Assembly: GCF_014084045.1 (NCBI RefSeq)
Contig: NZ_CP043732.1
Span: forward strand, 1,860,001 to 1,924,000
Direction: 5' to 3'
Source: Microbacterium esteraromaticum
GTDB taxonomy: Bacteria; Actinomycetota; Actinomycetes; Actinomycetales; Microbacteriaceae
Length of the DNA: 64,000 nt
The notes beneath the pieces were generated by a model that saw nothing but the letters and a program-made list of their open reading frames with translations, was not told the origin of the DNA and did no database searches. The translations under genes and the position numbers were made by a program. This document shows positions 1-8,378 of the stretch, piece after piece (positions within the stretch are counted from its first letter, which is position 1; every line of letters starts with the position of its first letter).

Positions 1-599
<599 letters not shown>

Positions 600-609
600 G
601 CAGATCGCC

Positions 610-645
610 ACGGCCCCGGGCAGCGCAGGTCGCGCCCGGGGCCGT
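610..645. terminator. Bidirectional hairpin terminator
   Basis: A perfect 12-bp inverted repeat (610-621 with 634-645, arm ACGGCCCCGGGC) with a 12-base loop lies between two converging genes. It is just downstream of the ABC ATPase and just beyond the end of the sigma-factor gene. There is no long T run, as is usual for high-GC actinobacterial terminators. Confidence 0.75.
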
Positions 646-664
646 AGCGTCTCGAGAGCGCGGA

Positions 665-2518
665 TCAGCCTTCGCCCGAAGCGGGGTCCTGGGCGTCTGT
701 CTCTTCGAGCACGAACTCGGGCACGTCGCCCCACGGGTCGAAGATGCCCGTCGACACCCACTGCGTGCGACCGACCGCCGGGCCGTAGAAGCCGTCGGCG
801 CTGCAGGTCTCGAAGGTGAGGACGTAGAGGCCCGTCGTCAGGAAGCGCATGCGCCTGGTGACGGTCCCGTCGTCATCGAGGGGAACGGTCGCGGCCTGAC
901 CGGTGTCGGCGGTCACGCAGAGAAGCCCGCCCGCGGGACCCGTGAAGCTGAGCACCAGACCCGTGGTGCTGGCGTCTTCGAGATCGAGCAGCACGTCTTG
1001 CTGGAATCCGTCGACGGCCAGCTCATCGATGGTGAATCCGACGAGCGTCGCCGGCGACGAGACACCGTCGGTCACCGTCCAGACCTCGGCCTGGTGCTCG
1101 CCTGCCGGAAGTGACAGCGACCGAGCATCGAACTCCCAGCTCCCGTCCTCACCCGGTGCGACGGTGTAGAGGGCGTCGCCGAAGCGCAGAGCGACGGATT
1201 CGGATTCCGGCGCCGCGCCCGACAGCACCGGTGCCATGTACGTGGAGGCGGGCGACGCCGTCGTGACCGCCGGGGCCGCGTTCGGCTGCTCCGTGCCCGG
1301 CTCGGGGGGCGTTCCACCGGTCTCTGCGGGGGCGGGCACGTCGTCAGGGTTCGCCTCCGTCGGCGGAGCCGGCCGGGCAGGCATCGGCGGTACCTCGCCG
1401 TCGGTGCGCCAGAAATCGATCTCCTCGATCGGCGGCTCCGTCGACGAGGGGGGAGGGGGAGACGGCGGCAGAGCCGCAGCCGTGTCGTCGGGTGCGGGGA
1501 GCAGCGGCGGAAGATCGGCCGGCGACTCCTTCTCGGGCGCGTACGACGGCGCCGCGGCAGCGGGCGCCGGACCTCCTGCCGGGAAGAGAGGGGGGATCAC
1601 TCCTATGCCGACACCGAGTGACACGATTCCGGCGACTGCGGCGGCTGAGGCCAGAGTGAAGCCGATGCCCGCTGCGATGCTGATGCTGGTGGGCGCGGCC
1701 CAGATGGTGGTCGCACCGGGGAGGATCACGCCGAGTGCAGCCAGACCGCTGACCGATGCCGTGATGCTGCGGCCATCGGCGTACGCCGTGAGCAGGTCGC
1801 GCTCTACACTGCGGCACAGGGCGCAGTCCTTGAGGTGCGCCTTGAGCTCGGGTGCGTCGTCGTTGCGCATGCCGAGCAGGCTCGCCGGGAGCCGCCGCGC
1901 GACGTGAGTCGAATCACTGCGCAGATCGGCGGGAACCTGCTGCAGCAGCCACTGCTCGCGCAGTCCCGTCCGTGCGCGTCGTTGCAGAGCTGATACGGCG
2001 TTCGGCTTGATGCCCAGCTCGGAGGCGATCGCCGGACGGCGGGCCTCTTCGACCTCGGCCAGCCAGAGCACGCGCTGCCATCGGTCTGGCAGGGCGCGGA
2101 AGGCGTCGAGCAGCTGTGCTCCCTCATGCTCGCGTTCGACCTGTTCGTATCCGCTCTCATCGACGGCGGCATCCGCGTCGGGGTCGGAGATGAGCGTTCG
2201 GCCCTGTCTGCTCCACCGCGCGGCCGTGTTGCGCATGGTCGTGAAGAGGTAGGCGCGAAACGATGCCTGCGGGCCCTTGCCTTCGATCGCCACCTGCCGG
2301 AACACGGCCAGGAAGGCGTCGGACACGAGGTCGTCATGGTCGGACGAGCTGAGCCGCCTGGCGACGCGCTTGGCCGCATCCACGTGCCTTCGCCAGAGCT
2401 GTTCATAGGCATCCGTGTCGCCTGACCGCAGCAGGTCGAGAAGCTCCGCGTCTGATTTGTCGGCGTGCGTCTTCGACGGCTCGCCGAAGGCGAGCAGGTC
2501 GTTCGACAGTGGTGCCAC
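665..2518 (-). CDS. ECF-like sigma factor fused to zinc-finger anti-sigma, membrane and exported domains
   Basis: A 617-residue protein. Residues about 20-100 form sigma region 2 and about 136-190 form region 4 (helix-turn-helix around ASELGIKPNAVSAL). There follows an anti-sigma zinc-finger motif H227-x3-C231-x2-C234, a hydrophobic stretch about 255-312 that should cross the membrane, a proline-rich spacer, and an exported C-terminal domain of about 180 residues rich in beta strands. The protein is thus a sigma factor joined to its own anti-sigma and sensor parts; sigma/anti-sigma fusions of this kind are known in actinobacteria. I chose GTG at 2518, preceded by AAGAAAG, because the 44 residues from the TTG at 2650 are low-complexity and upstream of the sigma fold. 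Release of the sigma part would need proteolysis or a conformational signal (inference). It is divergent from the LuxR-type gene. Confidence 0.8.
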   Translation of the reverse strand: MAPLSNDLLAFGEPSKTHADKSDAELLDLLRSGDTDAYEQLWRRHVDAAKRVARRLSSSDHDDLVSDAFLAVFRQVAIEGKGPQASFRAYLFTTMRNTAARWSRQGRTLISDPDADAAVDESGYEQVEREHEGAQLLDAFRALPDRWQRVLWLAEVEEARRPAIASELGIKPNAVSALQRRARTGLREQWLLQQVPADLRSDSTHVARRLPASLLGMRNDDAPELKAHLKDCALCRSVERDLLTAYADGRSITASVSGLAALGVILPGATTIWAAPTSISIAAGIGFTLASAAAVAGIVSLGVGIGVIPPLFPAGGPAPAAAAPSYAPEKESPADLPPLLPAPDDTAAALPPSPPPPSSTEPPIEEIDFWRTDGEVPPMPARPAPPTEANPDDVPAPAETGGTPPEPGTEQPNAAPAVTTASPASTYMAPVLSGAAPESESVALRFGDALYTVAPGEDGSWEFDARSLSLPAGEHQAEVWTVTDGVSSPATLVGFTIDELAVDGFQQDVLLDLEDASTTGLVLSFTGPAGGLLCVTADTGQAATVPLDDDGTVTRRMRFLTTGLYVLTFETCSADGFYGPAVGRTQWVSTGIFDPWGDVPEFVLEETDAQDPASGEG

Positions 2519-2795
2519 GGGCTGGCTTTCTTCGCGGGCGGGGGGAAGAGGGCGAGGGCCATCGGATGCGATGAGCGGTGGCCGTCCGGCCGGAGAAGCC
2601 GTGGCGGATGATCTGAGAGTATCGGAAGCGGCCGGGCAGTGGAACCCCAAGCCAAAAGGTGACGCGCCCGCAAAACGGTGACCTAGTTAAGGGGTCATCT
2701 CGCCCATTGCATTCGATTTTCGTGGGTCTTCGTCACTTTTCTGAAGGGTGGTGCTCTCTCAGCGAGAAGTTGTTTTAGGGAACAGGGGATTCCAC

Positions 2796-3461
2796 ATGCG
2801 AGCGAGGTCGTATCCGCGCACCTGGCGTCGAGGTGCCGTCGTGGAGCCGCACGTGCTGCAGCGTCTGCGCACGGTGGAGGTGCTGAGGGACGGAGCCGGG
2901 ATCGAGGTCGTGCACGCCAGTGACTCGCTCGACGCGCTGATGACCTGGATGCGTGGTCAGGATCGATCGAGCTGGCCGCACCTGCTGCTGATCGAGATGC
3001 TGCCTCTCGCGTACGGAGAGCGTGAGCGCTCGGCAGTGGCGGCGCTGCGCAAGGCCGGGGTGCGGGTCATGCTCGTCTCATCGCTGACTCCCCGCGGGGC
3101 GGCGCGCTCGCTGATGGGCGCCGAGTTCGACGGCGTGGTGTCGAAGGCAGACACCGAAGAGACTCTGCTCGCGGCCGTCGCCGAGGTGCTCGTGGGCGAG
3201 GAGTACGTCACCGAGCTCGCAAGGGCGGCGGTCGCACCCGATCCGCGGATGCCTCAGCTCTCGCTGCAGGAGGCGAAGGTGTTCGAGCTGTATGTCGCAG
3301 GTAAGCCGATCGGCGCCGTTGCAGAGTCCATCGGAGTCAAGGAGGACACGGCGCGCAAGTACCTGACTCGCGTCAAGAAGAAGTACATCGCCCTCGGGCG
3401 TCAGGCGAACTCGAAGCTCGATCTCGCTCGTCTGGCCTGGGAGGACGGGCTGCTCGGCTGA
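2796..3461 (+). CDS. LuxR-type regulator with degenerate receiver domain
   Basis: A 221-residue DNA-binding protein with a receiver-like N-terminal half and a C-terminal LuxR/GerE helix-turn-helix (LSLQEAKVFELYVAGKPI through KKKYIALGR). The position of the phospho-acceptor aspartate at the end of beta-strand 3 reads LLLIEMLP, so Glu67 replaces Asp; the conserved Ser and Lys are still present (MLVSS, VVSKAD). It is therefore likely a phosphorylation-independent or constitutively active regulator (inference). ATG 2796 is chosen because AGGGGA sits six bases upstream; an in-frame GTG at 2748 would add 16 residues without a convincing fold. It is divergent from the fused sigma factor and upstream of a Tat-exported protein, so the three may form one surface-signalling unit. 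Confidence 0.8.
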   Translation: MRARSYPRTWRRGAVVEPHVLQRLRTVEVLRDGAGIEVVHASDSLDALMTWMRGQDRSSWPHLLLIEMLPLAYGERERSAVAALRKAGVRVMLVSSLTPRGAARSLMGAEFDGVVSKADTEETLLAAVAEVLVGEEYVTELARAAVAPDPRMPQLSLQEAKVFELYVAGKPIGAVAESIGVKEDTARKYLTRVKKKYIALGRQANSKLDLARLAWEDGLLG

Positions 3462-3464
3462 TCG

Positions 3465-3491
3465 GTGAGCCGCGCCTGCGGTGGGGCTCAC
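3465..3491. terminator. Hairpin after the LuxR-type gene
   Basis: GTGAGCC (3465-3471) pairs with GGCTCAC (3485-3491) across a 13-base loop, starting four bases after the stop codon. No T run follows. A second small hairpin, CGCACC-TAC-GGTGCG followed by TTTTG at 3604-3622, lies further on and looks more like a classical intrinsic terminator. Otherwise the 290 bases up to 3751 show no gene. Confidence 0.5.
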
Positions 3492-3751
3492 TGGCATCAG
3501 TGCCGCAGGCCGGCAAGTCGGCGTGAACTGTTGGGCCGAGTGGCGTGCGCGGCGATGGGGGCCAGCGATGACGCGCGTAACCGGAACTGACCCCCTGATG
3601 GGTCGCACCTACGGTGCGTTTTGCGCACGTCCCCCGGATCGCGCCACCATACAAACAGGTCTTGAAACGACGAGGTCGCCCAGTTCGGGTGCCTCGTGGT
3701 CGTTGTGCGGCGGGGCTGCGACAGCGAAGGCGCCACTGGGGAGGAACAAGC

Positions 3752-5518
3752 ATGGAGACGACTGAGGTCGTGCAGCACAAGGGTCTAGCCGTCGCGAGTG
3801 GTATCTCGCGTCGCACGGTGATGAAAGGTGCGGCGTGGAGCCTTCCGGTGATCGCCATCGCGGGTGCGGCGCCTGCGTCGGCGGTCTCGGGGTGCGTCCC
3901 GACGGGCGGAGTGTTGTACTTCGTCGGTCTCGGTGATCGGGGCGCGGCGACAGGGCCGGTCACCGCTGAGTTGTACGACTGCGATGGTGTCGCTGCCACG
4001 GCCGACGTCGTGTCGCAGCAGAACTCGGAGCTCGTGCTGCTCGACAATGCCACCGGCACCTGGTGGTTCCGGGATTCGGCTGCGCAGAATGGGTGTGGCA
4101 AGGTCTGGCGGGTCGCGGGCACTCCACCGATCGAGTCGATCTGGGCAGGTCAGTTCGGCATCGATGCCAACGGCAACGTCTATCAGGCGACGATGCCGAC
4201 GAACGGATCGTTCGCGACGACGACGGCGACCCCGATCACCGGTGCGAGCAACATCGTTCAGGTCTATGACTCTGACGGCACTGGTACGACCTATGCCCTC
4301 GATGCGGGCGGTGCAGTGTGGCGACTCAGCGGATCAACGTGGCGCCCCCTGCTCGCGCCTGACGGGACCCAGCTGGTCATCGACTCGATGGCAGACAGTG
4401 ATGAGGTGCGAGGAAATCCGGTCTTCATCTCCGCGACCGGGCAGGTGTGGACGGCTCGCCCGGGGGCGCGAGCCGAGGCGCTGCCGCAGGGCGGTCCCAC
4501 CGCTCCGGACGACGTGGTTGAGGTGGTCGGCAATCTCAGCACCTTCCACCCGGGGGCTCTCTATGCGCGAGACAGCAACGGTGCCCTGTGGTCGTGGAAT
4601 GGCAGTGCATGGCGGAAGGTGACGGATGGCCCCGTCACTCACCTCACCTACAGCTACAACGACAGTGCGATGTACGTCGAAGGTGGAGAGATGTACTATG
4701 TGGCGACACCATCGGCGACGCCACAGCAGTACACGAACCTACCCGCGGGTTTTGACCCGAACATGATCGTCGACACGGTCCAGCGAAATGGTCCAAACGA
4801 AGGCTGGTGGGCGCAGCTGAGCGACGGCACGTGGTGGGGGTCGACTAACGCTACGTCCGGTGTGTTCCAGGTGGTCGGCACCCCGGGCAACACGGTGACT
4901 CAGATCACCGCAGACGGCTTCGCTCTCGCCGGTACACCCGCGGGCTGCGAAGAGCCGGAGCCCGCGTGCATCCCGCTCGCGGAGCGGGACAAATACCAGG
5001 CGGTCATCTCGACGACTCCACAGACAGCGGGCTTCCCGAACGTCGCCGCGTCCGGAACGCCGCACTACGACGTACCACTCAACACCCACGTTGTCGTCGA
5101 GAACGTCTATCAGAACACCGGCACCGAGCCATGGCCGGTTGGAACCCAGATCTGGGTCGAACTGTCGGGAAATCAGCGCGATCTCCATGCTCAGATCGTG
5201 GGAACTTCGGGCACGTACGCGTCTGCGTTGGGCACGCCTGTCTATGACGAAGTTCCTGGCGGTAGTTCCGACCCGTACGGCACCCGCTACGTCTACACGA
5301 CAGTCGGTGAGGTCCCGCCCGGCGCCTCGATCACCGTGACCTGGGAGTTCTGGGCCAGTACGATGAACGCGTGGAACGGCTTCTATACGCTCGCTCGCGT
5401 CATCATTCCTCCGGAGCTGTCGTGCGAGAACAATGGGACGTCCATTCTCCGCCGTCTCAGTGTGACCGGAAACGTGGGGGGCACCACGCCGGCGTGGTAC
5501 TACGTCGTGCGCACCTGA
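3752..5518 (+). CDS. Tat-exported beta-rich surface protein of unknown function
   Basis: A 588-residue secreted protein. The N-terminus has a twin-arginine signal (SRRTVMKGAAW, Arg20-Arg21), a hydrophobic stretch and an Ala-x-Ala cleavage site near residue 44. The first 370 or so residues contain repeated strands with Trp-Trp and D-x-N/D-G turns (TWWFRD, DSDGTGTTYALD, DSNGALWSWNG, DGTWWGS) that suggest a beta-propeller like RCC1 or tachylectin folds. The last 190 residues form a separate beta-sandwich-like domain (NTGTEPWPVGTQIWVELSG). ATG 3752 is preceded by GAGGA at 3741-3745. Codon choice is less GC-extreme than in the neighbours (TAT, AAT and GAT are frequent), which hints at relaxed selection or acquisition. 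I do not recognise a family. Binding to cell-wall or environmental carbohydrate is a guess. Confidence 0.75.
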   Translation: METTEVVQHKGLAVASGISRRTVMKGAAWSLPVIAIAGAAPASAVSGCVPTGGVLYFVGLGDRGAATGPVTAELYDCDGVAATADVVSQQNSELVLLDNATGTWWFRDSAAQNGCGKVWRVAGTPPIESIWAGQFGIDANGNVYQATMPTNGSFATTTATPITGASNIVQVYDSDGTGTTYALDAGGAVWRLSGSTWRPLLAPDGTQLVIDSMADSDEVRGNPVFISATGQVWTARPGARAEALPQGGPTAPDDVVEVVGNLSTFHPGALYARDSNGALWSWNGSAWRKVTDGPVTHLTYSYNDSAMYVEGGEMYYVATPSATPQQYTNLPAGFDPNMIVDTVQRNGPNEGWWAQLSDGTWWGSTNATSGVFQVVGTPGNTVTQITADGFALAGTPAGCEEPEPACIPLAERDKYQAVISTTPQTAGFPNVAASGTPHYDVPLNTHVVVENVYQNTGTEPWPVGTQIWVELSGNQRDLHAQIVGTSGTYASALGTPVYDEVPGGSSDPYGTRYVYTTVGEVPPGASITVTWEFWASTMNAWNGFYTLARVIIPPELSCENNGTSILRRLSVTGNVGGTTPAWYYVVRT

Positions 5519-5593
5519 CGGTCGCTCTGTGACGCCCTGCGGCGGCTCGACACCGACACGACCACCATGTTGGGTGAGCGTGCCGTCGCGGGG

Positions 5594-5945
5594 TTAGCCC
5601 ACCAGGGCATGTGGAGCCGATGTGCGAGCTGACGTAGCCGAGCGCTCGTCAAACCTGTGCATGTCTGTGCGCACGGGATCCGAGGTCAGCTGCACCATCG
5701 CCGCACCCGGTGCGGGAGCCGCATCATTCGACCCCCAGCGCATCATCCCTGCCCTGATTCCGCTGGAGAGCAGTTTAATGCGTACCTGCACTGCTTCGAC
5801 AAGCGGCCGGCGCGTACTCTGCCTGCCATTCCCGCCGTCGCGAACGAAACGGGAGGGCGAAGTGGTCACCAGCATTGACGGACACGACGACGTCGACGTG
5901 TTCATCGGTATCAGGCGAGAACTTCTGACATCCTTGCTTGAAGAA
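5594..5945 (-). pseudogene. GNAT acetyltransferase relic
   Basis: Reading the minus strand gives LVEAVQVR, SSGI, MMRW, AAPA, GAAMVQLTSD and HRF in order, matching the intact GNAT protein at 10151-10666 (LVEAVRVR, SSGI, MMRW, AAPA, GAAMVQLTSD, HRF) at roughly two thirds of positions by eye. A missing base after the ERL-type codons shifts the frame; in the next frame the match continues as LGYVSSHIG (intact: LGYAGSHVG). A second lost base lies in GGAATGGC(C)AGGCAG near 5828. Further upstream a third frame reads DEHVDVVVSVNAGD, resembling the intact NDLLVVELDGAL. The 5' third is missing. This is a decayed duplicate, not an expressed gene. The rest of 5519-6097 holds no intact gene. Confidence 0.8.
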
Positions 5946-5997
5946 CGGAACGAAACCCAGGGCGATTCAGGTCGAGTGCTGATCTGAGACACTCTGA

Positions 5998-6049
5998 CGG
6001 CTCGACCTGCCGCTCTGACGCTTCGGCTCAGGTGCGGCAGGTCGAGCCG
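5998..6049. terminator. 16-bp perfect stem-loop upstream of the TSUP gene
   Basis: CGGCTCGACCTGCCGC (5998-6013) is perfectly repeated in inverted orientation at 6034-6049, with a 20-base loop and TTCTCTGTCTC after it. It lies between the acetyltransferase relic and the exporter gene. It could end transcription coming from either side or act as a leader hairpin for the exporter; nothing in the sequence decides between these. Confidence 0.55.
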
Positions 6050-6102
6050 TTCTCTGTCTCGTACGGCAGCGTGCGCGCGATGATCTGGCATCCTGAACTG
6101 TG

Positions 6103-6927
6103 ATGGAGATCGGTGCATTCCTCGGCTTGGAGCAGCTCACGTGGGGCGTCCTCGTCCTCGTCGTCTTCGCCTCGTTCGGCGCGGGGTGGATCGACGCAGT
6201 CGTGGGTGGTGGGGGACTGCTGCAGCTGCCCGCTGTGCTGCTGATCCCGGGCATCACGCCGGTGCAGGCGCTGGCGACCAACAAGCTCGGCTCGATCTTC
6301 GGCACCGCGACGAGCAGCGTCACCTACTACCGCCGCGCGAAACCCGATATCCGCACAGCGCTGCCGATGGCCGCGATCGCGCTCGCCGGATCATTCGGCG
6401 GAGCCGCGGTGGCGACCGTGCTTCCGGCATCCGCTTTCAAACCCATCATCGTGGTCGCCCTGCTGGCCGTCGCACTGTTCACCGCCTTCAAACCGCAGCT
6501 GGGAGCCGCGACCGCGCTGCGCTTCGCGGGGCATCGGCATCACGTCACGGCGGGTGCCGCCGGGCTGGTGATCGGCTTCTACGATGGGCTCATCGGCCCG
6601 GGCACGGGCACCTTCCTGGTGATCACGCTCGTCGCGCTGCTCGGCTACGATTTCCTCCAGTCGAGCGCGAAGGCGAAGATCGTCAACTTCGCCACCAACG
6701 CCGGTGCGCTCATCCTCTTCATCCCGCACGGGGCTGTGCTCTGGTTGCTCGGATTGATCCTCGGCGTCGCGAACACCGCGGGCAGCTACCTCGGCTCCCG
6801 CATGGCGATCTCGCGCGGCTCAGGGTTCATCCGCGTGGTCTTCCTGGGCGTCGTGATCGTGCTCATCGCGAAGCTCGGGCTCGACGTCTGGAACGAGAAC
6901 GTCTCGCCTCTTCTCGACGGGCCGTGA
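6103..6927 (+). CDS. TauE/SafE (TSUP) family anion exporter
   Basis: A 274-residue polytopic membrane protein with about eight hydrophobic segments in two related halves. Family hallmarks are visible: a glycine-rich loop with GGGGLLQLPA near residue 35, ATNKLGSIFG, DGLIGPGTGTF at the start of the second half, and NFATNAGAL. TSUP proteins export sulfite, sulfoacetate or related anions, but the substrate cannot be inferred here and no sulfur genes are adjacent. The start may be ATG 6103 or the GTG immediately before it at 6100. CATCCT at 6089-6094 is a possible -10 element. It appears to be a single-gene unit. Confidence 0.9.
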   Translation: MEIGAFLGLEQLTWGVLVLVVFASFGAGWIDAVVGGGGLLQLPAVLLIPGITPVQALATNKLGSIFGTATSSVTYYRRAKPDIRTALPMAAIALAGSFGGAAVATVLPASAFKPIIVVALLAVALFTAFKPQLGAATALRFAGHRHHVTAGAAGLVIGFYDGLIGPGTGTFLVITLVALLGYDFLQSSAKAKIVNFATNAGALILFIPHGAVLWLLGLILGVANTAGSYLGSRMAISRGSGFIRVVFLGVVIVLIAKLGLDVWNENVSPLLDGP

Positions 6928-6976
6928 AACGGGCATCCGAAACCGGATCACCTGGCATATCGCGACGGACGGATCC

Positions 6977-7030
6977 TTGCCATCAGTGCTGTCTTCCCGC
7001 GTAGACTCCGAACTGCGCCCGGCCGGGCGC
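6977..7030 (+). promoter_or_regulatory. Candidate promoter and palindrome before the sugar ABC operon
   Basis: TTGCCA (6977-6982) and TAGACT (7002-7007) are separated by 19 bases, a long but acceptable spacing. Just downstream, GCGCCCGGCCGGGCGC at 7015-7030 is a perfect 16-bp palindrome that would lie in the 5' untranslated region or act as an operator. A strong ribosome binding site GGAGGAGGG precedes the start at 7057. Confidence 0.45.
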
Positions 7031-7056
7031 ATTCACGCTCCCACGGAGGAGGGACG

Positions 7057-8328
7057 ATGAGGTCACCTAGAAGGAGGGCAGTGCTGGCCGGATTCGCCGG
7101 GCTCGCTGCCGCAGCGGTCGCGCTCAGCGGATGCTCTGGATCGGGGGGTCCGGGTGACGGCGACAAGGTCGCACTCGAGGTGCAGTCGGCGATGGCTGAG
7201 GGGACGCCGCGCTTCGACGCCCTCGGCAAGCTCGCGAAGGCGTACGAGGACGACAACCCCGACGTGAAAGTCGACGTGGTCGCGATGGGCAGCGACTACG
7301 AGGGCGACATGAAGGTGCGCATGGGCTCGGGCGACCTGCCCGACATCTGGGCCACGCACGGCTGGTCTCTGCTGCGGTACAGCGAGTTCCTCGAGCCGCT
7401 CGACGACCAGCCGTGGGCCGACACGCTCAACCCCGTGCTCGACTCGACCATGAAGAACGACGATGGTGAGTTCTTCGCGCTGCCGCTGACAACCGACGTC
7501 GCCGGCATCCTGTACAACAGGACCGTGCTCGAAGACGCCGGGATCGACCCCGCGTCGCTCGGCACCATCGAGGCCTTCGACGAGGCACTGGCGAAGGTGA
7601 AGGAAACCGGCGTCGTGCCCATCTCGAGCTCGGGCAAGGACGACTGGTTCGCCGGCAACGTCGCGGACTGGCTCGGCTCGGGCTCGTATGACGGGAAGGA
7701 ATCCGAGCAGCTCGCCGACGGCGAATTCGTCGACAGCGGCTTCGAGGCGATGTTCAGCAAGCTCGAGGAGTGGACGAAGGCCGGCTACTTCAACCCCGAC
7801 TTCTCATCGGCGACCAGTGACGACATCGCCACGGCGCTCGGCCAGGGCAAGACCGCGTTCGTGATGATCCAGAACAGCCTCGCGCTCAGCGCGAAGCAGT
7901 TCGTGCCCGACGCTCAGCTCGGCTTCATGCCGGTGCCGGCGATCAACGGCGACCCCGAGTACCTCATCGGTGGCGAGGGCGTCGCGCTCGGCGCGTGGCG
8001 CGACGGCGAGCACAAGGAGCAGGCGCTCGACTTCCTGGCCTTCCTCGCAGAGACCGAGAACATCGGCGCATTCGCGAGCGACGACGGCAACCCTGCGGGC
8101 CTGACCGGTGTCGACGTCGATCTCGGCGACCTGTCCGACAGCTACGAGCAGTTCTTCACGCCGGGCGAGGTGCGCATGGTGCCCTACTTCGACCGCGCCT
8201 ATCTGCCGAACGGCATGTGGAACACGCTCATCTCGACCACCGGTGGCATCATCACAGGCCAGACGACGGTCGACTCGGCGGTGAAGCAGACCGAGGCCGA
8301 GTTCGGCACGTTGTACGGTCAGCAGTAG
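7057..8328 (+). CDS. Sugar ABC transporter substrate-binding lipoprotein
   Basis: A 423-residue extracytoplasmic binding protein of the CUT1 carbohydrate uptake class. A basic N-terminus (RSPRRRAVLAGFAG), a hydrophobic stretch and the lipobox LSGC put the lipidated Cys at residue 26. The mature part has family features such as PDIWATHGWS, LPLTTDVAGILYNRTVLEDAG, IEAFDEAL, GKTAFVMIQNS and EYLIGGEGVALG. Two permeases follow directly; no ATPase gene is present, so the importer should borrow a shared MsiK-like ATPase encoded elsewhere, as is common in actinobacteria. The sugar is unknown. The start is fixed by GGAGGAGGG five bases upstream. Confidence 0.92.
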   Translation: MRSPRRRAVLAGFAGLAAAAVALSGCSGSGGPGDGDKVALEVQSAMAEGTPRFDALGKLAKAYEDDNPDVKVDVVAMGSDYEGDMKVRMGSGDLPDIWATHGWSLLRYSEFLEPLDDQPWADTLNPVLDSTMKNDDGEFFALPLTTDVAGILYNRTVLEDAGIDPASLGTIEAFDEALAKVKETGVVPISSSGKDDWFAGNVADWLGSGSYDGKESEQLADGEFVDSGFEAMFSKLEEWTKAGYFNPDFSSATSDDIATALGQGKTAFVMIQNSLALSAKQFVPDAQLGFMPVPAINGDPEYLIGGEGVALGAWRDGEHKEQALDFLAFLAETENIGAFASDDGNPAGLTGVDVDLGDLSDSYEQFFTPGEVRMVPYFDRAYLPNGMWNTLISTTGGIITGQTTVDSAVKQTEAEFGTLYGQQ

Positions 8329-8336
8329 GACCGCAT

Positions 8337-8366
8337 GCGTCCGGGGCGGCGGCCCGCCCCGGACGC
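8337..8366 (+). terminator. Intercistronic hairpin after the binding-protein gene
   Basis: GCGTCCGGGGCGG (8337-8349) pairs perfectly with 8354-8366 around a CGGC tetraloop, a 13-bp very GC-rich stem. It sits between the binding protein and the first permease. Such hairpins usually stabilise the upstream message or partly attenuate transcription so that binding protein is made in excess over permease (known for malE-type operons; inference here). Confidence 0.7.
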
Positions 8367-8378
8367 CCTGGAGGATCG

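Noticed and set aside
5622..5987. Plus-strand open frame of 121 codons in the gap before the TSUP gene
   Set aside because: It lies antisense to the recognisable acetyltransferase relic, has no ribosome binding site and no domain.
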